From assembly GCA_000436755.1 (NCBI GenBank), contig FR887337.1, forward strand, positions 7,909 to 58,345: DNA of 50,437 nt, given 5' to 3'. Positions 1 to 8,675 of this stretch are shown here, in pieces (the first letter of the stretch is position 1; the number at the start of each line of letters is the position of its first letter). The notes beneath the pieces were generated by a model. The model had not been told where the DNA came from. It did no database searches and saw nothing but the letters and a program-made list of their open reading frames with translations. Source of the stretch: Clostridium sp. CAG:253. Its GTDB lineage: Bacteria > Bacillota > Clostridia > Lachnospirales > Lachnospiraceae. The position numbers and the translations under genes are program-made.

Positions 1-143
1 CCGCCGACAGCATCATGGTCAGTAAGTGCAAATGCAGTGAGACCTTTTTCAACTGCTTTTTTAACAAGTTCTTCAGGTGAAAATGTTCCGTCGGAGAAAG
101 TTGAATGTGTATGTAAATCTACGGTTCCGTTTGTATTGTTCAT
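1..143 (-). CDS. PHP-domain phosphoesterase, 5' end only
   Basis: The minus strand opens with ATG at 143 and runs off the window edge, giving about 47 residues. Two signatures of the PHP metallophosphoesterase superfamily are visible: DLHTHSTFSDG at residues 9-19 and LTDHDAVGG at about 40-48. These supply metal-binding His and Asp residues. A Shine-Dalgarno-like AGAGG lies just upstream. The short start fits stand-alone PHP proteins of the YciV/RNase AM type (3',5'-nucleotide phosphatase or 5'-3' exoribonuclease) better than DNA polymerase, but the rest of the protein is missing, so the substrate is open. It is divergent from the next gene. Confidence 0.8.
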   Translation of the reverse strand, partial: MNNTNGTVDLHTHSTFSDGTFSPEELVKKAVEKGLTAFALTDHDAVG

Positions 144-269
144 TTATAACCTCTTTTCTGCATACATTTTAATAATAAAGTTATGTTGCTGTTATTTTTT
201 CTTTTTATGAATCTTAACATAAAATTGTGACAAAATGAATAGATATTGAAAAAAAGGGGTTTTATCAAA

Positions 270-644
270 GTGGAAAAAGTGATTAAAAATATTGTTATTA
301 TTCTTTTGACACAAATTATTCTTACGACAGTGATATTATTTGTGTCATCGGGAATAATATGGAAGTATGCTTATGATGAAAAAGCGATAAGTGCAGTTGT
401 GACAGGGACATATATTGTCGTAAATATTCTGGGTGGAATAATAGCGGGAAAGTTGTTTAAGAAAAATAAATTCTTGTGGGGACTTGCGGCAGGAGTTATA
501 TATTTTTCGGTATTGCTGTTATTTGGAATCGTTATATTTAAAACAGGAACCCCAGGGATAAATGTTGTCGGAAATGCTCTTATATGTGCTGTATCGGGAA
601 TGACAGGAGGGATGTTTGGGGCAGGTACTCACAAACAGACATGA
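270..644 (+). CDS. Small integral membrane protein, TIGR04086-like
   Basis: This is a protein of about 124 residues with four hydrophobic segments and a Gly-rich C-terminus (GMTGGMFGAG). Size and pattern match the TIGR04086 family of clostridial membrane proteins, often found close to yajC and secDF; secDF lies two genes downstream here. The open frame begins at TTG 246, but GTG at 270 has an AAGGGG ribosome site about 10 nt upstream and is preferred. No biochemical function is known for the family. The six-cysteine SCIFF peptide genes that often accompany it were looked for and not found. Confidence 0.7.
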   Translation: MEKVIKNIVIILLTQIILTTVILFVSSGIIWKYAYDEKAISAVVTGTYIVVNILGGIIAGKLFKKNKFLWGLAAGVIYFSVLLLFGIVIFKTGTPGINVVGNALICAVSGMTGGMFGAGTHKQT

Positions 645-733
645 TAAGCAAAACTTAATAGAAATGTAATCACATATTATGAAAAGTGTGTTATTATGAA
701 TTACGAAATATATGAGTGGAGGCAGGGAACTTT

Positions 734-1693
734 ATGAAACAAAATGATGAAATGAGAAGAGGAAGTTACAGGGACAGGGAGATGAGGAGCAGAAGACGCA
801 GGGAGCGTGAACTCAGAAAAACAAAAATGATACTTATAAATGCTGCTATTGCGCTTGTTGTTATTCTTATTGTGTTTGTTGTTGCCATTATAAAATTAAA
901 TGGAAAAAATAATTCAGGTATAAAAAATTATTCGGATAAAAATGTAAGTCAAAAGAGCAGTGAAAAAAATAAAGGAAAAAAGGACACAGCCAAAAAAAGT
1001 AAGCCTACCGCTGCACCGACTGCCACGGTGAAAGAAGATAATTCCATGGGAAGCGGCAGCAAGAAATGGATAAGAAAAAATCTTGATAAGAATAAACCTA
1101 TGATTGCCTTGACTTTTGATGACGGACCTTATACTCCTGTTACAAGCAAAATATTAAGAGTTTTGAAAAAATATGATTCGAGAGCAACATTTTTTGTTGT
1201 CGGAAACAGAGTTAATGCTTACAGTAAAGTTCTAAAGGCATCGTACAATATGGGAAATCAGATAGCGAGTCACACTTTTGACCATGAGGATTTAAGTAAA
1301 ATGACAAAGAAACAGTTATCTGCAGAGATGACGAAAACAAATAATGCGCTGCAGTCGGTTATAGGATGTCATGCTACACTTGTAAGACCGCCTTATGGAA
1401 ATATAAGCGATGTGATGCGCAAAAACATTAAAATCCCGATGATGTATTGGAGTATTGATACTGATGACTGGAAGTGGAGAAATGCAGCGAAGGTTTTGGC
1501 TGAGTGTAAAAATGTAAAAGACGGTGATATAATTCTGATGCATGATTTGTATCCGAGCACAGCAGAAGCGGTGAAAAAATTGGTACCACGGCTTAAAAAG
1601 AAAGGTTATGAACTTGTCACGGTAGATGAAATGTTTTATTACAAGGGCATAAAAGCTGAAGCAGGAAAGGTATATGCTAGCGGCAGACAATAG
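734..1693 (+). CDS. Polysaccharide deacetylase (NodB/CE4), membrane-anchored
   Basis: Predicted metal-dependent de-N-acetylase acting on peptidoglycan or another cell-surface N-acetyl sugar polymer. Order: very basic cytoplasmic tail (residues 1-35, many Arg), one transmembrane helix (about 37-58), low-complexity Lys/Ser/Pro linker, then the NodB domain. All five CE4 motifs can be read: TFDDGPY (catalytic Asp and metal Asp), SHTFDH (metal His pair), RPPYG, DTDDW and ILMHD. ATG 734 is chosen because GTGGAGG lies about 11 nt upstream; an in-frame GTG at 716 would overlap that site. This is a type II membrane protein. The exact substrate cannot be told from sequence. Confidence 0.88.
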   Translation: MKQNDEMRRGSYRDREMRSRRRRERELRKTKMILINAAIALVVILIVFVVAIIKLNGKNNSGIKNYSDKNVSQKSSEKNKGKKDTAKKSKPTAAPTATVKEDNSMGSGSKKWIRKNLDKNKPMIALTFDDGPYTPVTSKILRVLKKYDSRATFFVVGNRVNAYSKVLKASYNMGNQIASHTFDHEDLSKMTKKQLSAEMTKTNNALQSVIGCHATLVRPPYGNISDVMRKNIKIPMMYWSIDTDDWKWRNAAKVLAECKNVKDGDIILMHDLYPSTAEAVKKLVPRLKKKGYELVTVDEMFYYKGIKAEAGKVYASGRQ

Positions 1694-1739
1694 CAAAGAT
1701 ATTGTCAGGTTAAAAAGTTTTAAGAAAAAGTAAAAAAAT

Positions 1740-1769
1740 TTGCATTCATGTTGTTCTCTATGTTATAAT
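1740..1769 (+). promoter_or_regulatory. Sigma-A type promoter for secDF
   Basis: TTGCAT (1740-1745), an 18-bp spacer and TATAAT (1764-1769), with an extended -10 TG one base upstream of the -10 box. It lies about 75 nt before the secDF start, so the mRNA would have a leader of about 70 nt. Confidence 0.7.
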
Positions 1770-1845
1770 GCAATTTAGCGTGGCTTATTGTACGGTAAAC
1801 CGCGAAATCATGTTATAAGTATTAAGTTAAAGGAGAAAAAACAGC

Positions 1846-4071
1846 ATGAAGGACAAGAAAAAAGGATTATTGCATTTACTCATAATAATAGCAGTAATCG
1901 GACTCTGTGCTTATACAACATTAGTTGGTATCACTAGTGCACATAAGGGCAGTGCCAAAAACATTAAACTTGGTTTGGACTTAGCTGGTGGTGTAAGTAT
2001 TACTTATGAGGCGACTAAGGGCAATCCAACAGCAACAGAGATGAAAGATACCATTCAGATGATGCAGCAGCGTGCTGAAGTTTACAGTACAGAATCTTCG
2101 GTAGTACAGGTTGGAGATGACCGTATCGAAATCGATATACCTGGTGTTGAGAATGCTGATGACGTTCTTAAATCACTCGGTAAAGAGGGTTCACTCGATT
2201 TTGTAGCAGAAGATGACATGTCATTTGATAAAAACAACAATCCTAAGTATACAAAGACAGTATGTACAGGAAAGCATATTAAAAAGGCAGAAGCCGGTAC
2301 ACAGCAGGATGAGGTTACAAAAAACAAGGAATATGTTGTACAGCTTACATTCAATGCTAAGGGTACAAAGTTATTTGCAAATGCAACAGCAGAAGCATAT
2401 CCTTCTAAAAAGAAAATCTATATCGTATATGACGGAAAAGTTCTTTCAGCACCAAATGTTCAGGCTGAGATTACAGATGGAAAAGCCGTTATCTCAGGAA
2501 GTTTTGATACTTATGAATCAGCAGAAGAACTTGCGTCAATGATTCGTATAGGTGCACTTCCGGTAGAACTTAAAGAAATTCAGTCACAGGTAGTTGGGGC
2601 ACAGCTTGGTCAGGATGCTATTCAGACAAGTTTACTCGCAGGTGCGATAGGATTTGCACTTGTAGTTATATTTATGCTTATATTCTATAGACTTCCTGGA
2701 GTTGCAGCATCTATAGCACTTGTATTCTATCTTGGGTTAATGCTTGTAGCACTCAATGGATTGAATATAACACTGACACTTCCGGGTGTGGCAGGTATTA
2801 TATTGAACATAGGTATGGCGGTAGATGCCAATGTTATTATATTTACCCGTATTAAGGAAGAACTTGCGAAAGGCAAGTCGGTTCAGACAAGTATTAAACT
2901 TGGTTTTGAGAAAGCACTTTCTGCCATCATTGATGGTAACGTGACAACTCTTATCGCAGCATTTGTACTTTATATAAAAGGTTCAGGAACAATCAGAGGT
3001 TTTGCAACAACACTTGCACTTGGTATTATCCTTTCAATGTTCACGGCCCTTTATGTTACAAAGTATATCCTTAAAGCTATGTATTCTCTCGGTGTTGACG
3101 ATGTCAAATACTTTGGTGTTGAGAAACCGAGAAGACAGATTAAATTTGTACAGAACAGAGTTAAATTCTTTGTTATCTCAGGGGTGCTTATCCTCGCTTG
3201 TGTAGTTTGCCTTATTGTTAATAAAGCTGCTTCAGGAAACATTCTTAATTATGGACTTGACTTCCTTGGTGGAACAACATATGATATTCCATTTGGAAAA
3301 GATACAAAAATTGATGCAAGTCTTAAGAAAGAAGTTGAATCTATTTTTGCGAAGAACAGCAGCTCAAGTGATATTGTTATCTCTGAGGTTGCAGGTTCAA
3401 ATGAACTTAATGTCAAGACAGTTGAACTTACTGAGACACAGAGAGCAAATGTTACCGATGAACTTGCAAAGAAATACAATATAAAAGAAAGCAACATTCA
3501 GATACAGAGTATCAGTGCTTCAGTATCAGGAGAGATGAAACGTGATGCCGTACTTGCTGTAATTATAGCTGCAATCTGTATGCTTATCTATATTTGGTTC
3601 AGATTTAAAGATGTTGTATTTGCGGGAAGTGCTGTGCTTGCATTGCTTCATGATGTAATTGTAGTTCTTTTGGTATATGCTGCAGCAAGAATTTCAGTAG
3701 GTAACACATTCATTGCTTGTATGCTTACAATAGTAGGTTATTCAATAAATGCAACAATCGTAATATTCGACCGTATCCGTGAGAATATGGGCGGACGTTC
3801 ATCAATTAGTGAAGAAAGAATGACAGAAATTGTAAATGACAGTATAACTCAGACATTGACAAGAAGTATAAATACATCACTTACAACATTCTTCATGGTA
3901 TTCATGCTTGCAATTCTTGGAGTAGAATCAGTAAGAGAATTTGCTATACCACTTCTTGCAGGTATCATATGTGGTGCATATTCATCAGTATGTATAACAG
4001 GTACACTTTGGTATACAATCAAAAAAGCAACACATAATAAAACAGGAAAAGCAGTCAAAAAGACTAAATAA
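1846..4071 (+). CDS. secDF: Fused protein-export membrane protein SecDF
   Basis: This 741-residue protein joins SecD (about 1-415) and SecF (about 430-741). They use ion-motive force to pull translocating proteins from the SecYEG channel on the outer face of the membrane. Twelve transmembrane helices are expected. SecD shows LGLDLAGGVSITYE near the N-terminus, a large extracytoplasmic P1 domain, and GMAVDANVIIFTRIKEEL in TM4. SecF shows LDFLGGTTYD and GYSINATIVIFDRIREN. In SecF the usual Asp of the N-D-T motif is Ala (residue 636; see findings). The start ATG follows AAAGGAGAAAAAACAGC. It ends at a strong terminator. Confidence 0.96.
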   Translation: MKDKKKGLLHLLIIIAVIGLCAYTTLVGITSAHKGSAKNIKLGLDLAGGVSITYEATKGNPTATEMKDTIQMMQQRAEVYSTESSVVQVGDDRIEIDIPGVENADDVLKSLGKEGSLDFVAEDDMSFDKNNNPKYTKTVCTGKHIKKAEAGTQQDEVTKNKEYVVQLTFNAKGTKLFANATAEAYPSKKKIYIVYDGKVLSAPNVQAEITDGKAVISGSFDTYESAEELASMIRIGALPVELKEIQSQVVGAQLGQDAIQTSLLAGAIGFALVVIFMLIFYRLPGVAASIALVFYLGLMLVALNGLNITLTLPGVAGIILNIGMAVDANVIIFTRIKEELAKGKSVQTSIKLGFEKALSAIIDGNVTTLIAAFVLYIKGSGTIRGFATTLALGIILSMFTALYVTKYILKAMYSLGVDDVKYFGVEKPRRQIKFVQNRVKFFVISGVLILACVVCLIVNKAASGNILNYGLDFLGGTTYDIPFGKDTKIDASLKKEVESIFAKNSSSSDIVISEVAGSNELNVKTVELTETQRANVTDELAKKYNIKESNIQIQSISASVSGEMKRDAVLAVIIAAICMLIYIWFRFKDVVFAGSAVLALLHDVIVVLLVYAAARISVGNTFIACMLTIVGYSINATIVIFDRIRENMGGRSSISEERMTEIVNDSITQTLTRSINTSLTTFFMVFMLAILGVESVREFAIPLLAGIICGAYSSVCITGTLWYTIKKATHNKTGKAVKKTK

Positions 4072-4090
4072 GTTTTTAGAATTTATTGTT

Positions 4091-4136
4091 AAAAAAACAG
4101 CAGGATGTCTAAAAAAGACATTCTGCTGTTTTTTTA
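4091..4136. terminator. Bidirectional terminator between secDF and prmA
   Basis: Arms CAGCAGGATGTCT (4098-4110) and AGACATTCTGCTG (4116-4128) pair over 13 bp with one G-T. An A-run precedes and a T-run follows, so it serves both converging genes. Confidence 0.92.
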
Positions 4137-5171
4137 ACTGCGTTTACAGACAAATGAGACCCATTCACCCAGGGTATTTCGTTCAATAATCTCAAAATTG
4201 TTTTTAAGAAGTGCATTTTCAACCAGGTCTGCTTTATCAGCAAGTATTCCCGATGAGATAAAAAGCCCTCCCGGTTTTATGAAGTCAGCAATACAGTCAG
4301 AAAGAGGAATGATAACATCGGCAAGTATATTTGCAACTGCAATGTCAACGGGGTCTTTCAATTCACTACGCACATTCTCAGTATCTTCAAGTATATTTAA
4401 ATGAGCTGCTTTTATGCGGTTTTCACCTATATTATTTAATTTTGCATTTTCAACAGCGGCCTCGACAGCATATGGGTCTATATCAAGACAGAAAGCAGAT
4501 TTTGCCCCACATAACAGTGAGCAGATTGCAAGTATTCCACTGCCGCATCCTGCATCAAGGAGTGTTGTTTCGGGATTGATATATTTTCTGAGAGATAAAA
4601 GGCAAAGTTTTGTTGTTTCATGCGTACCTGTTCCGAAAGCGGAACCAGGGTCTATCTGCATGATTATGTCGTTTTCAGAAGCATCCTCAGGGATTTCCTC
4701 CCATGTAGGTTTTATGATAATATCATCGGCAACCCTGAATGCCTTAAAATTATCTTTCCACTTGTCTTTCCACTGACTGTCATCTTCAATGGAATAATTT
4801 ATCTGTGGCATTTTTATATGTGTAAATTTTTTAATTTTTTTGATTTTCTTTTTTAATCTTTTTATGAGAACTTCGGGTTCTAAAACTTCTTTATTTTCAT
4901 CTGTCAGATTTTCATCTCTTATGGAAGAACCGGTACTGAAAAAATCAGGTTTTTCTTCGCCGGGAACTTCTGTATAAAAAGTGAGAATGGAACTTCCGTC
5001 ATCAACGCCCATGTCCGCAGGAATGTCGGTATACATCTGCTTTTCCTCTTTTTCGGTAAGAGGAACATGGTCTGTTATCTCATATCCATCTATACCCATA
5101 GAACATAGAATGTTTCCTATTATGGGAGCATCATGTGTATTTGTATGTAATTCATATTTGAGCCAGTTCAT
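4134..5171 (-). CDS. prmA: Ribosomal protein L11 methyltransferase
   Basis: SAM-dependent enzyme that trimethylates ribosomal protein L11. The C-terminal half carries the class I methyltransferase core: DPGSAFGTGTHETT, then LLDAGCGSGILAI (SAM-binding glycine loop), CLDIDPYAVEAA (acidic strand 2) and VANILADVI (catalytic loop). The N-terminal domain matches PrmA substrate recognition. At 345 residues it is longer than E. coli PrmA (293) because of extra residues in the Lys-rich linker around 95-125. ATG 5171 is preceded by AAAGGATTT. It is transcribed opposite to its neighbours. Confidence 0.95.
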   Translation of the reverse strand: MNWLKYELHTNTHDAPIIGNILCSMGIDGYEITDHVPLTEKEEKQMYTDIPADMGVDDGSSILTFYTEVPGEEKPDFFSTGSSIRDENLTDENKEVLEPEVLIKRLKKKIKKIKKFTHIKMPQINYSIEDDSQWKDKWKDNFKAFRVADDIIIKPTWEEIPEDASENDIIMQIDPGSAFGTGTHETTKLCLLSLRKYINPETTLLDAGCGSGILAICSLLCGAKSAFCLDIDPYAVEAAVENAKLNNIGENRIKAAHLNILEDTENVRSELKDPVDIAVANILADVIIPLSDCIADFIKPGGLFISSGILADKADLVENALLKNNFEIIERNTLGEWVSFVCKRS

Positions 5172-5249
5172 AAGTGAAATCCTTTCGTGTTTTTTGATAA
5201 TATTATAATACTATCATAGATATTTTGAAATGTCTCCTAAAAATGATAA

Positions 5250-5278
5250 TTGTATATGTTTGGACGGTTTAGTATAAT
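5250..5278 (+). promoter_or_regulatory. Promoter for recJ
   Basis: TTGTAT (5250-5255), 17-bp spacer, TATAAT (5273-5278), 40 nt before the recJ start codon. Confidence 0.7.
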
Positions 5279-5318
5279 AAATATGTGAAAGAATATTTAA
5301 AACAGCAGGAGATTTCCG

Positions 5319-7058
5319 ATGAAACAGTGGATGTATAAAAAATGTAATGCCGATACTGCGGCTATTGCAAAAAGATATAATATTTCAGGAGTATTTGCCA
5401 GAGTCCTCGTAAACAGGGGGCTTTATACATGGAAAGATATGGATGCATATTTATTTCCGGACATGGAAAAAATGTATAAACCCGGACTTATGAAAGATGT
5501 TACAAAAGCGGCAGAGATTTTGATGGATGCGATAAAAAATAATGTGAAGATAAGGGTTATAGGGGACTATGATGTTGACGGAGTTATGTCATCTTATATT
5601 TTATACAGAGGGATTGTGATGCTTGGGGGAGAAGTCTCATGCCGTATTCCGCACAGAGTAAAAGATGGATATGGTATTCGTGATTATATGGTTGATGAGG
5701 CAAAAGAGGACGGAATTGGTCTTATCATTACATGTGATAATGGAATATCGGCGGTGAGTGCTGCAAGCAGGGCAAAGGAACTGGGGATTACATATATTCT
5801 GACAGACCATCATGAAGTTCCTGACAATGACGGAACGGAGATAATTCCGGACGCCGACGCAGTTGTAAATCCAAAACAGAAAGCTTGTGAATATCCGTAT
5901 AATATGCTTTGTGGTGCTGGTGTTGTTTATAAACTTATGAGTTATATTTTTGAGAAAAAAAATGATAAGTCATATATAAACGAACTTCTTCCTTTTGCGG
6001 CAATTGCGACGGTATGCGATGTTGTTCCGCTTGCCGATGAAAATCGTATTATTGTAAGCAACGGTTTAAAAATATTGAATGACACACCACATCTGAAAAA
6101 TTTGGGGATGCGGAAAATGTTGGAAATCCTTGAATTATCAGAGCATGTCAGGTCAGGCGATTTGGGATTTCGGATAGGACCGTGCATAAATGCAGCGGGC
6201 AGACTTGATGATGCCGCATTGGGATTAAAGATGCTCACAACGACAGATGAAAGGGAAGTTGTAAAACTTGTAAATGAACTTATAACACTCAATGAGGAAA
6301 GAAAGGAACTTACTGCACAGGCTACAAATAATGCGATAGCTCAGATTGAGGAAATGAAAGCTCTTGAAAAACCGGTGCTTGTAATATACCTGAAAGATTG
6401 TCATGAGAGTGTTGCGGGGATAGTTGCAGGGCGGATAAGAGAGAAATATTACAGACCGGCATATGTGCTTACTGACGGAGAAAAAGGACTTAAAGGCTCA
6501 GGACGTTCAATCCCCGGGTATCATATGCAGCAGGCTTTGCAGAATTGTCAGGAAATTTTGACGGAATTTGGAGGTCATGCATTGGCGGCGGGATTTTCGC
6601 TGCCAAAAGAAAATCTTGATAAATTTAGGGATGCTTTAAATGAGCAATGTAATCTTACTGACGAGGAACTTGTTGAGAAAATAAGTTTTGATATGGAACT
6701 TGAATTATTGGAAGCAACAAAAAATCTTGTAGAACAATTACATTATATGGAACCTTTTGGAGAGTCAAACGACAGTGCCATATTTGCAAGAGGAAAACTT
6801 AAAATAAAATCAATGTATCTGTGTGGAAAGGAAAATCAGATAGCAAAACTAAAACTTGAAGACGAGGGTCTGCTTTATGAAGCGGTAGATTTTCATGCAG
6901 ATAACTGTCTTTCACGTGTGATAGAAGAAAAATACGGCAAAGATGAGTGGGAGCAGATGAAACAGGGAAAATACGGGCAGCAGATAAGTATATTGTATCA
7001 GCCGGAGATAAATAACTGGAGTGGAAATGTTCAGATGAAAATAATTGATTGTATGTAA
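5319..7058 (+). CDS. recJ: Single-stranded-DNA-specific exonuclease RecJ
   Basis: 5'-3' ssDNA exonuclease of recombination and mismatch repair, 579 residues, near the bacterial norm. DHH domain motifs: RVIGDYDVDGVMSS (motif I), ITCDNGIS (motif II), LTDHHEVP (the DHH signature) and a later ATVCDVVPL. The DHHA1 domain follows with SVAGIVAGRIREKYYRPAYV and GRSIPGYHMQQAL, including GGHALAAGFSL, and then a C-terminal OB-like region. ATG 5319 follows CAGGAG at suitable spacing. It has its own promoter; the next gene has no obvious link to it. Confidence 0.95.
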   Translation: MKQWMYKKCNADTAAIAKRYNISGVFARVLVNRGLYTWKDMDAYLFPDMEKMYKPGLMKDVTKAAEILMDAIKNNVKIRVIGDYDVDGVMSSYILYRGIVMLGGEVSCRIPHRVKDGYGIRDYMVDEAKEDGIGLIITCDNGISAVSAASRAKELGITYILTDHHEVPDNDGTEIIPDADAVVNPKQKACEYPYNMLCGAGVVYKLMSYIFEKKNDKSYINELLPFAAIATVCDVVPLADENRIIVSNGLKILNDTPHLKNLGMRKMLEILELSEHVRSGDLGFRIGPCINAAGRLDDAALGLKMLTTTDEREVVKLVNELITLNEERKELTAQATNNAIAQIEEMKALEKPVLVIYLKDCHESVAGIVAGRIREKYYRPAYVLTDGEKGLKGSGRSIPGYHMQQALQNCQEILTEFGGHALAAGFSLPKENLDKFRDALNEQCNLTDEELVEKISFDMELELLEATKNLVEQLHYMEPFGESNDSAIFARGKLKIKSMYLCGKENQIAKLKLEDEGLLYEAVDFHADNCLSRVIEEKYGKDEWEQMKQGKYGQQISILYQPEINNWSGNVQMKIIDCM

Positions 7059-7193
7059 AATAGATTTTGTTTTCATTATCTGCTGTTTACTTATTGCTGT
7101 TTTAGCTAGATAATGATATTATAATGCAAGTGGGCAAAATAGCTTTTGACTACAACATCTTATTATATATATAATAATTACAGGGGGGTAAGT

Positions 7194-7838
7194 ATGTCAG
7201 ATTTATCAGCATTATCGTCTATTTCAGGACTTAGCGGTTTAAGTGAGAGAGATTCATATTATCAGTATCTTATAAATAACAATTCGACAAGTACGATGTT
7301 AAACGCATTGTCAGGTGATTCAAGTGACAGTGACAGTAGCGGATTATCGGGGATTTCAAATCTTTTGAGTCAGGCATCAGGACTTACAGGTACATCATCG
7401 CTTACGGGATTATCGTCATTAGTTGGAAATTCATCAACAGACAGTGATGGTTCGTCGCTTAGTGCACTTACAAGTTTTTCTCAGATATTAAAGACATATC
7501 TTTCTTCTGAACAGACAGAAGCGGCAAAAATGGCTGAAAATATGTCAAATGCACTTGAAGAGGCTGACACCAACGGTGAAGATAAAGCTTCTGTTACATA
7601 TAAAACAGTTCAGGAACTTTATAATTACTTTACTGAAAAGGCAAAAGCAGAAGGAACATCAAATATTGCATCGGCATCGGGAACAACAGCAAGTACGTCA
7701 AGTACTTCCGGTACACAGGGAAGCACCTTACAGCAGGCGGCTGAAGCTGTAGGCGGAGAATTTGATTTTGACTCATTTGAGAGTGATGTTGACAGTATGC
7801 TGGAAGCTTCAATGCAGTCAACCGGAGTAAATATGTAG
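7194..7838 (+). CDS. Ser/Gly-rich protein of unknown function
   Basis: Not recognised. ATG 7194 is chosen because a six-G tract (ribosome site, CAGGGGGG) sits about 6 nt upstream; an open frame extends to 7146 without support. The 214 residues start with low-complexity Ser-Leu-Gly repeats (LSSISGLSGLS, SSLTGLSSLVG), continue with a helical section rich in Ala/Glu/Lys (about 110-155), a Ser/Thr linker, and end acidic (FDFDSFESDVDSMLEASM). There is no signal peptide and no membrane helix. The composition recalls secreted flagellar or type III-like substrates and the gene lies 1 kb before mbl and the rod genes, but that link is inference. A strong terminator follows. Confidence 0.75.
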   Translation: MSDLSALSSISGLSGLSERDSYYQYLINNNSTSTMLNALSGDSSDSDSSGLSGISNLLSQASGLTGTSSLTGLSSLVGNSSTDSDGSSLSALTSFSQILKTYLSSEQTEAAKMAENMSNALEEADTNGEDKASVTYKTVQELYNYFTEKAKAEGTSNIASASGTTASTSSTSGTQGSTLQQAAEAVGGEFDFDSFESDVDSMLEASMQSTGVNM

Positions 7839-7848
7839 AATAAAAATA

Positions 7849-7900
7849 ATAAAATAAAAACGGTTTGAAACTATAATCAGATAGTTTTAAACCGTTTTTT
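7849..7900. terminator. Terminator after the Ser-rich gene
   Basis: CGGTTTGAAACTAT (7861-7874) pairs with ATAGTTTTAAACCG (7881-7894), 14 bp with one G-T, 6-nt loop, followed by a T6 run. The A-rich left flank gives a T-rich tail on the minus strand as well. Confidence 0.92.
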
Positions 7901-7915
7901 ATGTATCATGTGTAA

Positions 7916-7959
7916 ATGACATATAAATATAAAAATTATCATGTATATTTATATGTCAT
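7916..7959. repeat. Perfect 15-bp inverted repeat
   Basis: ATGACATATAAATAT (7916-7930) and its exact reverse complement ATATTTATATGTCAT (7945-7959) enclose 14 nt. There is no T-run on either side, so it is not a typical terminator. It sits between a terminator and the 3' end of a minus-strand gene. Confidence 0.85.
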
Positions 7960-7982
7960 AATTAGCTTTAGAATTTGAAAAA

Positions 7983-8462
7983 TTATATTTTCATATTCAT
8001 AAAATCAATATGTAATTTTATCTTAAAAAGAATACTTCCTAAAAATCTTGATAAGATGTATATGATAAGTATAAGACTGGGAACAATATTTTTTGGGTAA
8101 CTGAAAATACCGGATTTGTCCAAAGTAAATTGCCAAATTAAGAGTAGAATCATTATAAGTATAAAATTATAAGATTCACAGCGGTATTTTGTATATGTAA
8201 ATTTATATTTTTTGGCTGTTGGATAAAGAGTGAAATCTTTGATATTGTTGTCATCATTTTTACTGTCAGCAGAATTGTCATATATGGCGAATTTTAATGC
8301 TGCAGGAAAAACAATGCCTGCAAGAAGTATATATCCGGGTATTACGTTCATTGGATACAGAGTTAATACCAAAAGTAAAAATACAATATATTTGGATGTC
8401 AGGATACCGAGATACCTGCTTATAATATGTAGTTCATGGTTGTTGCTTTTGTTGTCTGACAT
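7983..8462 (-). CDS. Orphan four-helix membrane protein
   Basis: Not recognised. The protein has about 159 residues with hydrophobic segments near residues 20-40, 42-58, 100-116 and 122-145 and a polar loop with Asp/Asn/Lys between helices 2 and 3 (DNSADSKNDDNNIKDF). ATG 8462 is chosen because AAGGAG lies 8 nt upstream; the frame is open to a TTG at 8537, which would add one more hydrophobic helix but lacks a ribosome site. It is the only minus-strand gene between recJ and the S1-domain gene. The very AT-rich coding sequence and lack of recognisable motifs suggest a narrow lineage distribution. Confidence 0.65.
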   Translation of the reverse strand: MSDNKSNNHELHIISRYLGILTSKYIVFLLLVLTLYPMNVIPGYILLAGIVFPAALKFAIYDNSADSKNDDNNIKDFTLYPTAKKYKFTYTKYRCESYNFILIMILLLIWQFTLDKSGIFSYPKNIVPSLILIIYILSRFLGSILFKIKLHIDFMNMKI

Positions 8463-8675
8463 GTGACCGCTCCTTATTCTGATAAAAATATATATAAAGA
8501 ATATAAACAGTATAGCAAATTTAGTCAAAAATGACAAAAATATTACAATTCGTTTTAAAATTGAAAAGGGACTTTTAAATTGCAGGAAAATAGTATATAA
8601 TAAATTGGAATATGTAGAAATATGAAGAAAAATAAAAATATTAAAGTTATAAATGTATCGAAAGGAGAAACAGAG

